Source: Trichosporon coremiiforme
Taxonomy: Eukaryota; Basidiomycota; Tremellomycetes; Trichosporonales; Trichosporonaceae
Assembly: GCA_039545355.1 (NCBI GenBank)
Contig: BCJJ01000033.1
Span: 62,001 to 126,000 of the forward strand
Direction: 5' to 3'
Length of the DNA: 64,000 nt
The position numbers and the translations under genes are program-made. Numbering within the stretch: position 1 is the first letter of the stretch; the number at the start of each line of letters is the position of its first letter. Below are positions 11,979-23,612 of the stretch, in pieces. The notes under the pieces are model-generated. The model was not told where the DNA came from. It was given only the letters and a program-made list of their open reading frames with translations, and ran no database searches.

Positions 11979-14261
11979 ATGGCCGACCACTACGACTCGG
12001 CGATCCAGGACTCGCCCACCACCTCGCCGCACCCCTCGAGGCGGCCGAGCATGGTGGCACCCCGTCCCTCTTACCCCGCCAGCACGGGCGGCGCCTCATT
12101 GTCCCGCCGCTCGTCCCAGCACCGTTCCGGACCTATCCCTATCTCCCGTGCGGACTACTCGGGGCCTACCACGCCCTCGCTCCTGTCTCGTGCCGGTTCG
12201 CCCACCCTCCCCCTGACGAACGACAAGGTTCTCAGCCGTAAGAGCAGTTTCGCTGGCGATGCGCACGGAGCGCGAGCTGCACTCGGAGGTGGTCTCGGTG
12301 GTCTGGGCGGTTTGTCGGGCTTCTCTGCGCTTTCGCAGCTCGACGGTCAGAGGCAACTGCGCAAGGGCGAGTTTGTGGGAAGTTTGGACTGTGGTACTAC
12401 GTGAGTATTGTGACCGGTGTGATGTGTTTTCCTCCATCCCGTCTGTCTCACGCCTCGGCGGTCTCGGTGACTAACGTCAACCAGGTCTACCCGTTTCATC
12501 GTGTTTGACGAGAATGCGAAGATCATTACCGAGCACCAGACCGAGTTTGAGCAGGTCCTGCCCTACGCGGGATGGCACGAGCAGCGGCCAGAGGACCTGG
12601 TCGATGCCATGCGGGAGTGCATCAACCGTGCGTGTTACAAGCTCGAGTGGGCCGGCTGGTCGGCGGACTCTATTCGCGGTATCGGAATCACGAACCAGCG
12701 TGAGACGACGGTGTGCTGGTCCAAGTCGACGGGCAAGCCGCTGTGCGACGCGATCGTGTGGGACGACACGCGCACTGTCGCTGTCGTGCGTGAGTTTGAG
12801 GAGAAGCTGGAGAACGAGGGTATCGAGCTGGAGGAGGCGAACGGAGACGGCAAGCCGAAGCGTGTCACAGGACGACAGGGCCTCGTCGACATCACCGGTA
12901 TTCCGCTGTCGACGTACTTCTCGGCGATCAAGCTGCGCTGGATGCTCGACCACTACAAGGAGGTTGCCGAGGCGAACCTTGCCGGCGACCTCGCCTTCGG
13001 CACTGTCGACTCGTGGCTTGTCTACAACCTGACCGGAGCGCTCGACGGGGGTCTGCACATCATCGATGTGACGAACGCCTCGCGTACGCTGCTCATGTCG
13101 CTGAAGACGCTCAAGTGGTCAAAGCCGCTGCTCAAGTTCTTCGGCATTGACGCATCTGTACTCCCCGAGATTGTCCCCTCCGCCGCGGTCTACGGCAAGA
13201 TCCACGAGAGCATGGAGACGCCGCTGACCGGCGTGCCGATTGCCGGTATCGTCGGTGACCAGCAGGCGGCGCTCGTCGGCAACAAGTGCCTGCAGCGCGG
13301 CGAGGCGAAGAACACGTACGGCACCGGTGCGTTCGTGCTCTTCAACACGGGCGACGAGATTGTCCACTCCAAGAACGGTCTCATCACCACCGTCGCGTAC
13401 CAGACCGGCACGGATGCGCAGCCCGTCTACGCCCTCGAGGGATCCATCGCCGTCGCCGGAAGTGCGATCAAGTGGCTCCGTGACCAGATGACTTTGATTG
13501 AGGAGTCGTCCGAGATGGACATGCTCGCCGGCTCGGTCAAGGACACTGGTGGCGTCTACTTTGTCACTGCGTTCGCTGGTCTCCTCGCCCCGTACTGGGA
13601 CCGCTCGGCCACGGGCACCATCATCGGCATGACGAGCTACACGACGTCTGCGCACATTGCTCGCGCGACGCTCGAGGCCGTGTGCTTCCAGTCCCGCGCC
13701 GTTCTCGATGTCATCGAGCACGAGGCGAACATCAAGCTCGAGGGTCTCAAGGTCGACGGTGGTGTCACCAACTCGGACCTTGCGATGCAGATCCAGGCCA
13801 ACGTAAGTAACCCTGACTCGCAGCTGATTCTCGAGGAACGCAGCTAACCCCAGATCGGCGGCTTCAACGTCATCCGTCCCGCGATGCGCGAGTCTACCGC
13901 GCTCGGCTCGGCCCTGCTTGCGGGCCACGCTCTGGGCCTGTTCGGGTGGGACCTGAACAAGCCCGAGACGCTGTCGCAGGTGAACACGGCAGACACGTTC
14001 GTTTTCAAGCCACAGATCAGCGACAAGCAGCGCGCCAAAATGATCCGCGGGTGGGACCGCGCCGTCGCCCGCGCACGCAACTGGCACGAGGGCGAGGACG
14101 AGCTCGAGCTCGAGGAGCGCGAGCTCCAGATCGAGAAGAAGGAGGGCATCGTCGACCTCACCATGGATCTGGGCAAGACGACGCTGCAGTCCGCCCCGCC
14201 GTCGCCGAAGCGGCTCACCGATCCCGGACCCGTGCCCAAGCCCCAGGCGGCGCAGGCTTAG
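11979..14261 (+). CDS. GUT1: Glycerol kinase
   Basis: Three exons, 11979..12400, 12485..13802 and 13854..14261, encode 715 residues; introns are 84 and 51 nt. The enzyme phosphorylates glycerol with ATP to sn-glycerol-3-phosphate, the entry step of glycerol catabolism. The FGGY-kinase core begins at about residue 134 with [16 protein letters not shown], the phosphate-binding strand, and continues with [10 protein letters not shown] (284-293), GDQQAALVG (from 398) and [16 protein letters not shown] (from 561). Before the core lies a Ser/Pro/Arg-rich extension of about 130 residues with no homology I recognise, longer than in bacterial GlpK but comparable in position to the extension of yeast Gut1. 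The tail is acidic and charged. The start ATG is preceded by a good CACCACC context. Codon choice is C-ending, suggesting good expression. Identification is very secure. Confidence 0.97.
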
Positions 14262-14475
14262 ATGGTTTCCATAGATATGATTATGACAGATTTGTGCTTT
14301 AGACGACTGTGCTTTAGACGACTTCTTGGGCGGCGCCTGTGGCGTTGGCCAGCTTTGGGTTTGATATTTCTACACCTCGATGCACTGGTTTTCTCTTGAT
14401 GCATGTTGGTTGGCTTCTTGCAACGAAAAGAATGCAATAATGAAACAATGAATACATGAAATGTGCTGTCTATAT

Positions 14476-15538
14476 CTATGCGAGCGGCTGCGCATTAGCC
14501 CCAGTGGGCTGCCACTTGGGCCTCTGCGGCCTCCTGTCTCCTCCTCCAGGCCCTCCAGACGGCTTGACCTTGACTCGTCGTCCGCCGCGCATCTTGTACC
14601 CGTCCCCGATCGGCGCTCCCCAGCCAGCATCTCCGCCGCTCTGTCCGCCCTGTCCAATCTTGGCGCCCTCGTTGCTGAACTCGCCCACAATAGGCGGCTT
14701 GTCCTCCTCCTTCTCGCCACGGGCCGCCTTGGCCTTGGCCTCCTTCTCCTTTGCCTCCTTCTCGCGCTTCTCGCGCTGCGTGCTGACGCGCTCGTTGCGC
14801 TGCTTCAGCTTCTCCTTCCTGCCCTCCGACTTGCCGCCGCCGCCCGCGGTGAGCTCGACATTGATCCGCTTCCCGTTCAGAATCGAGTGGTGCTGCTTCA
14901 GCGCTGACTGGAGCTCGTTGCCGTTCGCAAGCTCCAGGAAGGCGATGCCGCGCGACTTGCCCGTCGCCTTTTCGGTCAGGAGGCGGACGGCGGGGATGCG
15001 ACCTGGAGAGTCAGCTTTGGGACGACAACAGGCACAGCTAGGTGCGAGATTGTAGTGCGAGGAAACGCTGGTACTCACCGACAGACTCCTTGAAGTGCTC
15101 CGCGACCTGCTCCCGCGTCGTCTTGAACCCAATGTTGCCCAGGAAGAGGATGAAGCGCTGCGTGACCTCCTTCTTCGGCTTGGGCTCCGTCACCCGCCGG
15201 TGTTTCTGGACCTTGCCGTATCCCTCAATCTCGGCGTCCTCGGCTCCGTCGTCGGTGCGTTTCCGCTTCTTCTTTCCGCCCTTCTCTCCGTCCTCTCCCG
15301 CATCGTTCTTCTTCTCGGGCAGAGGGGCGTACGCCTCGTCCTCATCGGCCGCGGCAGGCTTGGGCTTGCTGTCCTTGGATTTGGATTTGGAGGTGGAGGT
15401 CGAGGCCAGGTCGGCAGACTCGGAGACCTCGACGTCGTCGTCTTGCTCCGGCAGGTCGGGGACGGCGGCGCGCTTCGCCTTCTGCTTCGCGCGGAAGGAC
15501 TGCGCCTTCTGCTGTTTCTTCGAAAGCGGCGCAGACAT
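14476..15538 (-). CDS. Nop6-like nucleolar RNA-binding protein (single RRM)
   Basis: Two exons, complement(14476..15002, 15079..15538), encode 328 residues with a 76-nt intron inside the RRM. Residues 1-125 are a Lys/Glu/Asp-rich stretch with a KKKRKR nuclear-localisation signal. The RRM shows RNP2 as ILFLGNIGF and RNP1 as KSRGIAFLEL, followed by NGKRINVEL. The C-terminal part has a Lys/Glu/Arg helix and ends in a Gly/Arg/Pro-rich tail (MRGGRRVKVK). This layout, a charged N-terminus, one RRM and a basic tail, matches the fungal Nop6 family involved in early 40S ribosome assembly; the role is inferred from that resemblance. The start is the first ATG (MSAPLSKKQQK). It converges with glycerol kinase, 214 bp away, and sits 272 bp downstream of the E2 gene. 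Confidence 0.88.
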
Positions 15539-15810
15539 GGTTCGTGGTGGTGTTGCACTCGATCGCAGCCTCGACCGAAATGAGACTCTGACGCAACTGA
15601 CTTTCTGGGCTGCACAAATATTTTGCCACCGTTTATCTCGGGACCAAAATCGCACGAGACCGTTGCGGTGAGGTGAGCCTCACCAAAGCCAGCCAGGGCG
15701 GGGCAACTACGTAGCTAGATGGTTGCCTGATGCAATGCACGCCGATCAACAACACTCGGGAAACGATGTTACAACGTGCTTAGCTTGTGCATGTCCTGTA
15801 TCTGCTCTAT

Positions 15811-16483
15811 CTACTTGGCGTACTGTCGTTAGCTTTAGCTACAAGAATCTAGCTCACCTTCTGCACATACTCCTGCGCCTTCTTGTCGAACGCGGGGCGA
15901 TCGGTCCGGTACTGCTCGGCCTGATGTCAGCTTACGGCGGGGTAGCTTTAGCTCACGATAGACGTGACGAGCGGGTCGTCCGGGTTCGGGTTCTGGAGCA
16001 GGTCGCGGACGGAGAGGAGAACTGGGGTCAGCTCTTCTATTAGGGGAAGGAGCTCACCGTTGGCCATCTTGGTCGATGGCTTCCACCCGTCCGCCTTGAT
16101 GACGCCCATGCAGATACTGCCTGTCAGCCAACCGGCAAACCTCGCAGCTCACTTTCCATCACTGTCAATGTTCGGGTGGTACATCTTGGTCGCGAACGTG
16201 ATCTGCCGTCAGCTCAGCAAGGAGACACTAGCTCACCGTGGGAGCCTTGAAGGGGAAGTCGGTGCCAAAGACAACATCGACGGTGAACTTGCCGCCGACG
16301 TAGGAGGATCCCTCCGGGCCGTCAAGCTTGACCTTCCAGTGGAGGAGGTTGTCGCCGTCGACCTGGACGTCGACGCCCTCGAGCGGCTGGTCGGTGAGTT
16401 CCTTGAGTTCCTGGCTGTCAGCTGAGTCTCATACAGTCGCAGATTACCTTCTGGACTCGCCGTGTGCTGCCTGCAGCGGACAT
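15811..16483 (-). CDS. Ubiquitin-conjugating enzyme E2
   Basis: Seven exons, complement(15811..15822, 15858..15920, 15957..16021, 16058..16116, 16153..16202, 16237..16410, 16448..16483), encode 152 residues. All six introns are only 34 to 37 nt, and most end CTGAC or CTAAC plus four to six bases before the exon. The protein is a bare UBC fold: KVKLDGPEGSSYVGGKF, then FGTDFPFKAPT, the HPN motif at 79-81, and the presumed catalytic Cys89 in DSDGNICMGVIK. WKPSTK and NPDDPLVTSIAEQY follow. The residues after the catalytic Cys and the WKPSTK element resemble UBE2L3/UbcH7-like E2s as well as the Ubc4/5 group, so the subclass is open. It would carry ubiquitin as a thioester and pass it to an E3-bound substrate. 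The last exon is a 12-nt piece coding YAK and stop. Confidence 0.93.
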
Positions 16484-17236
16484 GGTGGATGCAGGGGAGA
16501 TTGGGGAAGGTGGGTCTGTGTAGCTAGCTGGCTGAGAAGGAAGGAGCAAGAACTGGATGCGCTGCGAGGTGAGTGGAGGTGATCGATCCCGGACTAGGCG
16601 GGCTGTGTTGGATTCGTGTGATGCAAGCTGTGAGTGCTGTGCGTCACAAGCAAGTCGGGCGAGTTGCAGCGAGGTCCAACTCGGTGGGATGTTGGAAATG
16701 CCGGGCAGCGGGCAGGGCGGCAGGGGATGCAGGGTGCAGGGTTCGGCGAACCGCGAAGCTGCTAGCTGTGTAGCCGACTGAACGGGCGCAGTGCTTGAGA
16801 GACCGGTCTCACACCGTTAACAGCGGTGGTGCGGTGCGGGCTGGCAGTGCACTGGCACACTGGGCGGCCTGACACGGCACACGACCAGAGGATCGGTTCA
16901 ACGTTCCGTCGTGTCCTCTGCTCGCTCCGACCTGGGATTTCCACTTTGCCTGGGAGGGCTTTGCCCCTCCACGTGGCCTCTCGGGCGGTAAGGCACGGGG
17001 CTTGTAACCCTAGTGCTACAAGGGTTCAGCCTCCACCTGTCGTTTCGATTGCGATTGAAAGTGTTAGCACACCAGGCGCTGGAAGAGCTGCGGCGAGAAC
17101 TGCGGTGGAGGTTGGAGGGAAGGCAGGAATCTCGTTGGAATCTCGAGACGCGTCCTCCGGAATCTCTGATCGGCACAACTCGACCCCGCTCAAAACTTCC
17201 ACTTCTATCGACCTTCCTCCCCTTGAAGCCAGCAGC
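16484..17236. other. Divergent intergenic region between E2 and beta-helix genes
   Basis: This 753-bp gap contains the promoters of the divergent E2 and beta-helix genes. I see no convincing open frame, splice pattern or RNA gene in it. Confidence 0.5.
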
Positions 17237-19158
17237 ATGCTGGCCGCGTTCCTCTTCCTCTTCGCGCTGCTGCGCCCGGTGATGGCGGTGGCAGCGTGTC
17301 TCGACTCCGGGGACGAGACGGCCATCAACACGCTGTTCGAGCGAGGTGAGCTCACTGCCGCTCTTGTAGCTGACAACCAGGCGGGCGCGGAACGACAGTC
17401 CAGCTGTGTCCCGGGAGCGTGCACCGTCTGCAGGCTCCTGTCGTGTTCACGGCGCAGGGCCAAACGCTGACGACGGCGGGGCAGCCGGAGGGCCATGACC
17501 GGGCCCTGCTGCTCGTCTCGGGCGAGACGCAGAGTGTCGCTGTCCGGTAGGCTATGAGATGCTGTGCGAGCTGACAACAGGGCGGACTGCAAGCAGTGCG
17601 GCGGGGCGCGTATCTCGCACCTAATCGTGGACGGAAACCGGCCACAAATGCTGCGTGTCATTGGCGGCGAGGCGCTGCTCGAGCTCGGCAACGCGGACGA
17701 CCAGTCCGTGACGCACTGCCGCCTTCTGGAGCCGCGAGGGTGGAGCGCTCTCCACGTCCGAGAGGGCGACGAGCTGTCCTGCCGCCGCGCGACGCTGACG
17801 CACAACGTGATCGGCCCAGCAGGCGAGGAGTGGGACGACGACTACGACGGCATCGACGAAAAGCAGCCAGCGTGGGGCAACCCGCGCGCTGACGGCATCT
17901 CCTTGGCGTGCCGTGACTCGCTCGTCGAGAACAACTACGTCTTTGACGCGACGGACGGCGCCATCGTCCTCTTCGGCTCATCGGGATCCACCGTCCGGCA
18001 CAACCGCGTCGACAGCAAGACGCGCGTCGTGTTGGGCGGCGTCAACCTCGTCGACTACGACCCGTGGGCGGGCGACTATGCCGGCGTGCTCGTGACGGAC
18101 AACGACTTTTACGCACACGCGCGCTACTTCAAGGTCGGCATTGTCGTGGGCTTGAGTTCCTGGAGCGACGACACGGACAAGATCGTGCGCGGGGGAACGG
18201 TGCGCAACAACCGCTTCCACGGCAAGCACTTTGGATACGCGCTCGTCGTCTCGAGTGCCGAGGACTTTACGGTCCTCGACAACGTGGTCGACAAGGACGC
18301 CGTGTTCTCCGGTGTGCCCGGAGCGCGATGCCCGACCGCGCCCGAGAATGGCCCGCCCACAGCCTTCCTCATCAACAAGGGAAGTTCGCGGGGGACGTTC
18401 CAGCCCGACTTCCGCAACGGAGAGGTGCAGCACAGTGAGTCCTCATGGCGCGCGGCCAAGCTATGTGCTCGTCAGCGACAAAGCTGACCCCAGTCATCTG
18501 CGTCGAGCCCGACGACTACGTCCCCTGGCGTATGCGCGACAGTCCCGAGGCGATCGCAGCCGCGGAAGCCGAGGACACCGAGTCCGAAACCCCCTCCTCC
18601 GGAACGCTGATCGACGACTCGAAGCTCGCCGACGCCCTAGTCGCGTATCAGGACAAGCTCCTCTCCGCGATCCAGGATGTGGAGCGCCGCTCCCATCTCC
18701 AGCTCCCCGGGAAGGATCCAGTCGAGCACGGGGTGCATGCGCGTCCGGCCGATTCGGACGAGGACGGTGCGGGACAAGAGGGGGGACAGGAGGCAGCCGA
18801 GCGCGCCCTGCGACACAAGATCGAGCGCCTCGAGCGGGCGCAGCGCAAGATTGAGCGCGAACTCGGCGCGTTCAAGTATGCGTTTGGCCAGTTTGCCGAG
18901 TTTTGCGATGTCCAGATTGCGAGCAATAATCGCAACTTGCTCGAGAACGTTTACAAGCAGTTCAAGGACCGGAGACTGCGCACTGTCTCCACCGCGGCTA
19001 GCTCGCGCGCCACGGCTATCAAGGCTCGGGTTGCAAGAGCCCGCGGCGTCAGTATCGCCGCATGGGTAATTGGGCTGCTCGCCTTCCTTGCCTTGTTCAC
19101 GCTCATCCTCCGTCGCTTCTACGCCGGGCAGCGGTACAAGGGCCTCAAGACGCATTAG
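17237..19158 (+). CDS. Membrane-anchored right-handed beta-helix (pectin-lyase-fold-like) surface protein
   Basis: Four exons, 17237..17345, 17381..17546, 17581..18434 and 18494..19158, encode 597 residues; introns are 35, 34 and 59 nt. Residues 1-20 form a signal peptide (hydrophobic core LAAFLFLFALL, small residues after). The next 350 residues show repeating beta-helix rungs: TTVQLCPGS, ISHLIVDGN, SLVENNYVFDATDGAIVLF, STVRHNRV, VTDNDFY and TVRNNRFHGKHFGYALVV, with Asn ladders typical of parallel beta-helices. After an acidic linker comes a coiled coil (KIERLERAQRKIERELG) and a C-terminal membrane segment near residues 565-583 with a short basic tail. I do not recognise a named family. The layout suggests an extracellular or lumenal beta-helix held to the membrane by a coiled-coil stalk. 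No pectinase catalytic set was recognised, so enzymatic activity is uncertain. Confidence 0.85.
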
Positions 19159-19697
19159 ATCATAGACTTTTCCGGTAGTTAGTCGACAAAGTGGTGATAA
19201 GTTGGATGTATTTTCTGAGAACTTTGATCAAACCTGGCCAACGATGCATTTTCTAATAACCTGTTTTTCATGGTAGTACAAGTATCGCACAGCGAGGGAG
19301 AGTGCACGAGCAACGAGTAGTTGAGAACCCTGAGCTGTATCGATAACGTCGGGAGATGGGTGAACGAAGTAAGACACAAGGAAAAACAAAAGCGAAGGGT
19401 GGCGAGGGCAGGGAAGAACCCTCGGGGAAGACGTCTTTTGAAAACCAGATATCGACTGTCTCGACGACACGGACAGGGGACAAGGTATGGTAGTTTGGGA
19501 TTTAGTTATACACTTTTGGTTGATGGGGGGATGGGATCAAGGAGACAAAATTGTTCTTGGAGCGAGACAGATGACGGGATATTTGTGTTTTGTTGTGGTG
19601 TTGTTGTTGACTCTTCGGACGATATGTTGACAGGGCGATAGATCGGAAGTCGATCACATACCCGCCAACCCCGGCAGCTGCCACACGCAGCTAGCGC
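19159..19697. other. Convergent 3' intergenic region
   Basis: This 539-bp region lies between the stops of the convergent beta-helix and CSL genes and probably holds both 3' untranslated regions and polyadenylation signals. It is richer in A and T than the flanking coding DNA, and no gene was seen. Confidence 0.5.
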
Positions 19698-22600
19698 TCA
19701 CTGCCTGTGCGTCGCAGGGTAAATGAGTCCAGTCGGCAGGATGCACTGTCCGTCCTCGCGAACGAGGAACACGGGCTGAGGGTGCGCTGACGGCACGGGC
19801 TCCGCCGCTGCCATGACCTCGTGACTGGGGTTGTCAGCGCTTAAACCCTAAACGCGTGCGGTGTTAAGGGGTGTTAACTTACCACCTGACCTCGTTGTGG
19901 ACCGCCGGCTGATCTCCATAATAGACGATGTGGCACGCATGACCATCAGGTCGTTTCGTGAAGCCCTTTCCGTAACTGGTCCGGTCAGCCAATCACGCAC
20001 CCGTGGGTCGTCTTATTGGGGTTCGGGTCGACTTACAATGTTACCAAGGGCATCGTCGCCATAGACGTGTACTGGTGGTTGTATTTGGCCATCGTAACCT
20101 CGGCACTCATGTTGGGCGGGAGTAGTCGGTGCGCCATCGGGAAAGGCGCCAGAGGCTCAGAGAGCTCAGAGGCGTAAGGAGGCACATAGAAGGTGTACGT
20201 AACCTGCTCGGTGCTGACGATCGACCAGATGCACACGTCACCAACGTCCAGAGTCCAGTAGGTACGATCTTGGACGACAGGGACATTTGTGAGCATGCCG
20301 TTAGCCGAGAAGTCGAACGACCCGCCGGACGTCGGAATATCAGCAGAGGCACGCTTCTTGTGCATCGGTCGCTGAAGGGGACCGCCTCGGCTGTTCGTGG
20401 TTGATCCCGTGCGTTGACGACGAACAGGACCTCCGTCGGTCGAAGGCGGCGGAAGAGGGAGCTCGCCCGACAACGGGGAGAACAGCATCGACGACGACGA
20501 CTTGCGGCTATGGGCGCCAAAGTAGTCGCTGGAGGACGAGGAAGAGATCGGACTGGGGGGTCCCGACGGCAGCGCGACTGAAGCAGTGTGAGGCGTCATA
20601 GGCAGCACACCGAAACGAGTCTGTGGGGTGTTGGGTAAGCTTGCGGGCCGGGCGGCAGCGCTGCCGCGGGCAGAGGCAGGGACAGGGGTCCAGCGGCGCT
20701 CAGCATTAACGAACTGCTCGCGAACTGCCTCCTGGTCACAAGAAAGCCACAGTCCACCATACGTCGGGTCGCGCTGATAGTTGCGCATGGACTCCGGCTG
20801 GTACACCTCGAATGCAACCTTCTGGAGTTGCGAAACAGCGTTGCCAGGAAGCTCGCCCTCAGGGCAGGCGATCGGGTTGTCCGTAGCGGTGCCGTCCATA
20901 CCGACAACTTCGGATCCCTCGTCGTTGCGGCGGATGACGAGGACAGGCGAGACCAGACCGGTCTGCAGGGACTGAAGCACGACAGTGGAGTTGTAGCGAA
21001 TAGGCGGAGCCATATGAGCAGGGATGGCGTTGCTGGGGAGGTTGGGCCACCCAGGGTTCGGCGACTTGACGTTGCTAACGCCAACCGGCTGAGTTGGGTC
21101 GACGAGGTAGATAATGAACGACTCCCAAACGCTCGGGTTGACAGTGAAGCCACGGAAGATGCTCTCTGAGGGAGTTACATCCGGAGGAAGGGCACCGGAT
21201 ACAGGCTTGCCGTCCGACCCCTTGAAACGAGTGAGATCGATGGGCACCGAGAGATATCTCGTTGACGACGTCTGCGACTTGACTCGGTTGAACAGTGCAA
21301 TGGTGGACCCGTGCTGGATGATGAGCTCGGCCGACTTGGAGCTCGACTTCTTTTTGCTCGGTTTCGAAATGACCTTGATCTCCTTGGACTCAAACACGCC
21401 AATAACACGGTCAGGTGCAGCCTCGGTCATTGTGCCCTTGGCCGGCCCCCATCCGTGCGGCCCCGCGTGCTGCGGGCTCGGAACGCGAACGGTGACTAAT
21501 GCCTTGACTTCCCTGCGCTTGCCGTCGCTGTCGGAGATGTGGAGGTTCTTGCCAGCCACATTACCGAGGAAAGGCTTGTCGTCCTCGGTGATGGCTTGCG
21601 TGTGGATCTTGTCATCCAATGACTTGTTGTCAAGGGTAGTCCATTGGACATGCACGTCCTTGACCGCAGCCTCACCCGACAAACTGATGTTTACACGAGG
21701 GGGGATGAGCGGGGAAACGGGGCAGTCGTCCTTGTTAGAGGTGAACCACGACTTGCCGACCAGAGTCGCCTGAGGGTGCGGGCACAGGAAGCGCTTCTCA
21801 GTACCATAGCTCTTCTGTCCGACCTTGGGCGACATGATGATGATTTTGCGCTCTCCAAACGCTAAGCGGTTCGGGGCGGCGTTGTACATGCGGAGAGCCT
21901 GGTTCAGCAATTCGGGGCGCTGCTGCGCATTTCCGTTCAGCTGCGACATGTCGAAGGAGGCAGCACGCTGATGCGTATTGGCCAGGTGGGCGTGTCCTCC
22001 GAGCGCGGGCGACTGCTGCTCCATGACGAGAGCCCGGGCTAAGGGCATCGACAGATCCTCGACACCACTGTTCCACTCGTGTTCAGTGGAACTGGCCGAC
22101 AGAGACGACTGGCGGCTCTCGATGAGCAGATCGGAGAAGCTCTTCGTGGGTTTCAACATCTGGTGGGGCAGTTGTGAAGGAGAGATGGTGCCGGGGTCGT
22201 AGAAGGTAGGCGGGGGGATGGCTCCGCCCATTCCCATGTCATGCTGGAACGGGGCGTAGAAGTTGGGAGTCAGAATACGGTCAACGCCTGCCATGTCAAC
22301 GCCAGAAAGGTCCAGGCCAGTGAGAGGCGGGGACATGGCGGAGCCGGGCTGAGTCTGCGGGATGTGGAAGTTGGAGCCCGTGGTGTCTAGGGCCAGAGCA
22401 GGGCGCTGCATGTTTGGGGGCAGAGGCGGCACCGCAAAGCCGAACGGCGAGGGAGGGGGCATGCCGTTGGCCATGAGGTTGAAGCCGTAGGCGGACGCAA
22501 TGGCGTCATGACCGGCACCGGTCCCCGGGTCAAGGCCGAGGCCGTTAGTCTCGTCTTTGTTGTTCTGGCCCATGGGGAAGGGGATATGGGGAGCGAACGA

Positions 22601-22955
22601 GACGGGCTATACGACGGTCAGCAAATGATCGAAACGGAGGAGAGAAAGCGGAAATGCCGAGCCGGACAGCGATCACGCCGGAGCCGTCGGGCGAGGAAAA
22701 GGAAGGGGTCATGATTCGATTACTCACCCCGCCGTCGGTCTGAGAATTGTGGAACATGGGTCCTGCGGGTTGGCTCGGGGTTGCAGGCCACGAGTGGAAG
22801 TGGGAGGAAGAACCAGCAGTGGACTGCGGTTGTGAGGGGTCGATGGAGATGGAAGTGTTGCGGCTTCTGAGAGTAGTAGATGTCGAGGGGGACTGGGAGG
22901 AGGGAGAGGTGAGATGGGCGAGGTCAAAGTAATCCGAGGGGCCGGGTTCTATCAT
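19698..22955 (-). CDS. CSL-family (Su(H)/CBF1-like) DNA-binding transcription factor
   Basis: Four exons, complement(19698..19824, 19883..19975, 20037..22606, 22728..22955), encode 1005 residues; introns are 58, 61 and 121 nt. A Ser/Pro/Gly-rich N-terminus of about 320 residues precedes the Rel-homology-like DNA-binding part, ERKIIIMSPKVGQKSYGTEKR from about residue 328, including the RFLCPHPQ element. The beta-trefoil part contains LIIQHGSTIALFNRVKSQT and STRYLSV at about 504-530. The final exons supply a C-terminal Ig-like part ending in FLVREDGQCILPTGLIYP. CSL proteins bind GTG(G/A)GAA sites; fungi lack Notch, and fission-yeast Cbf11/Cbf12 act in adhesion, cell cycle and lipid genes. The long N-terminus and inserts (a Ser/Pro/Gly insert between trefoil and final domain) are like the large fungal CSL class. 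Nuclear localisation is expected. The start ATG at 22955 is the first in the open frame. Confidence 0.94.
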
Positions 22956-23011
22956 GATGGTCAGCTGCAGCACGCGTATGCGTAGTGCGGTCTATGATCG
23001 CGGGGTCGGTT

Positions 23012-23026
23012 GGGGGGGGGGGGGGG
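23012..23026. repeat. 15-base G homopolymer
   Basis: An uninterrupted run of 15 G lies on the plus strand, so a C run on the coding strand of the CSL gene, about 60 bases upstream of its start codon. It may fall within the transcribed leader and is prone to length change and sequencing error. Confidence 0.9.
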
Positions 23027-23130
23027 TTCTTGGGGTGCAGGGTATAGGGAGAGGTCGGTAGCTGGGTAGATGAGAGCTGGGAGGGGGAAGAGGAAGGAAG
23101 GACAGGAAGAGGAGGTGAGCGAGGCTGGGT

Positions 23131-23152
23131 TGGCTGGGCTGGGCTGGGCTGG
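23131..23152. repeat. GGCTG pentanucleotide tandem repeat
   Basis: About four copies of GGCTG in direct tandem lie upstream of the CSL gene. Confidence 0.8.
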
Positions 23153-23270
23153 ATTATGCCGGATGCGATGATAGACAGGGGCGGGGTAGGCAGGCTTGGT
23201 GAGGAAGGACGCAAGGAGGATGCACGCTGGCTGAGGCAAGGGATGGATGCACGGATGCACGGAGGAGGGC

Positions 23271-23289
23271 CGAGCGAGCGAGCGAGCGA
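23271..23289. repeat. CGAG tetranucleotide tandem repeat
   Basis: About 4.7 copies of CGAG in direct tandem, preceded at 23241-23260 by two copies of GGATGCAC. Confidence 0.8.
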
Positions 23290-23561
23290 CTGGCAGGTTG
23301 AACTGCGACGAGAGGTGGTGCGGTGATACAGGGCCGCGACGTCGAGCGAGGCCAGCGAGCGACCAGGGTAGGGCAGGAGGAAGCAGAACAGCAGAAGCAA
23401 GCAGGCAAGCAGGGAAATTAGGCAGGGGAAGCACGAGGTAAGGAAGGAGTCGAAAGGATGCACAGTAGGGCTAGTCTGCTAGCCCAGGGCTGGCGCTGCA
23501 AGCCCTAGGCACGGGCAGGACTGCTGACCCAGGGCAGAGGCCGCAGGGTAGCCAGGGACTG

Positions 23562-23612
23562 CCAGGTCTGCCAGGTCAGACAGGTCAGACAGGGCAGACA
23601 GGGAAGACAGGG
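23562..23612. repeat. Short imperfect tandem repeat, unit about 10 bp
   Basis: Successive copies of CAGGTCAGA, CAGGGCAGA and CAGGGAAGA form a degenerate tandem array of roughly five units. Confidence 0.75.

Noticed and set aside
13119..14087. 322-codon minus-strand open frame across glycerol kinase
   Set aside because: It is an antisense shadow of the conserved kinase sequence on the plus strand.
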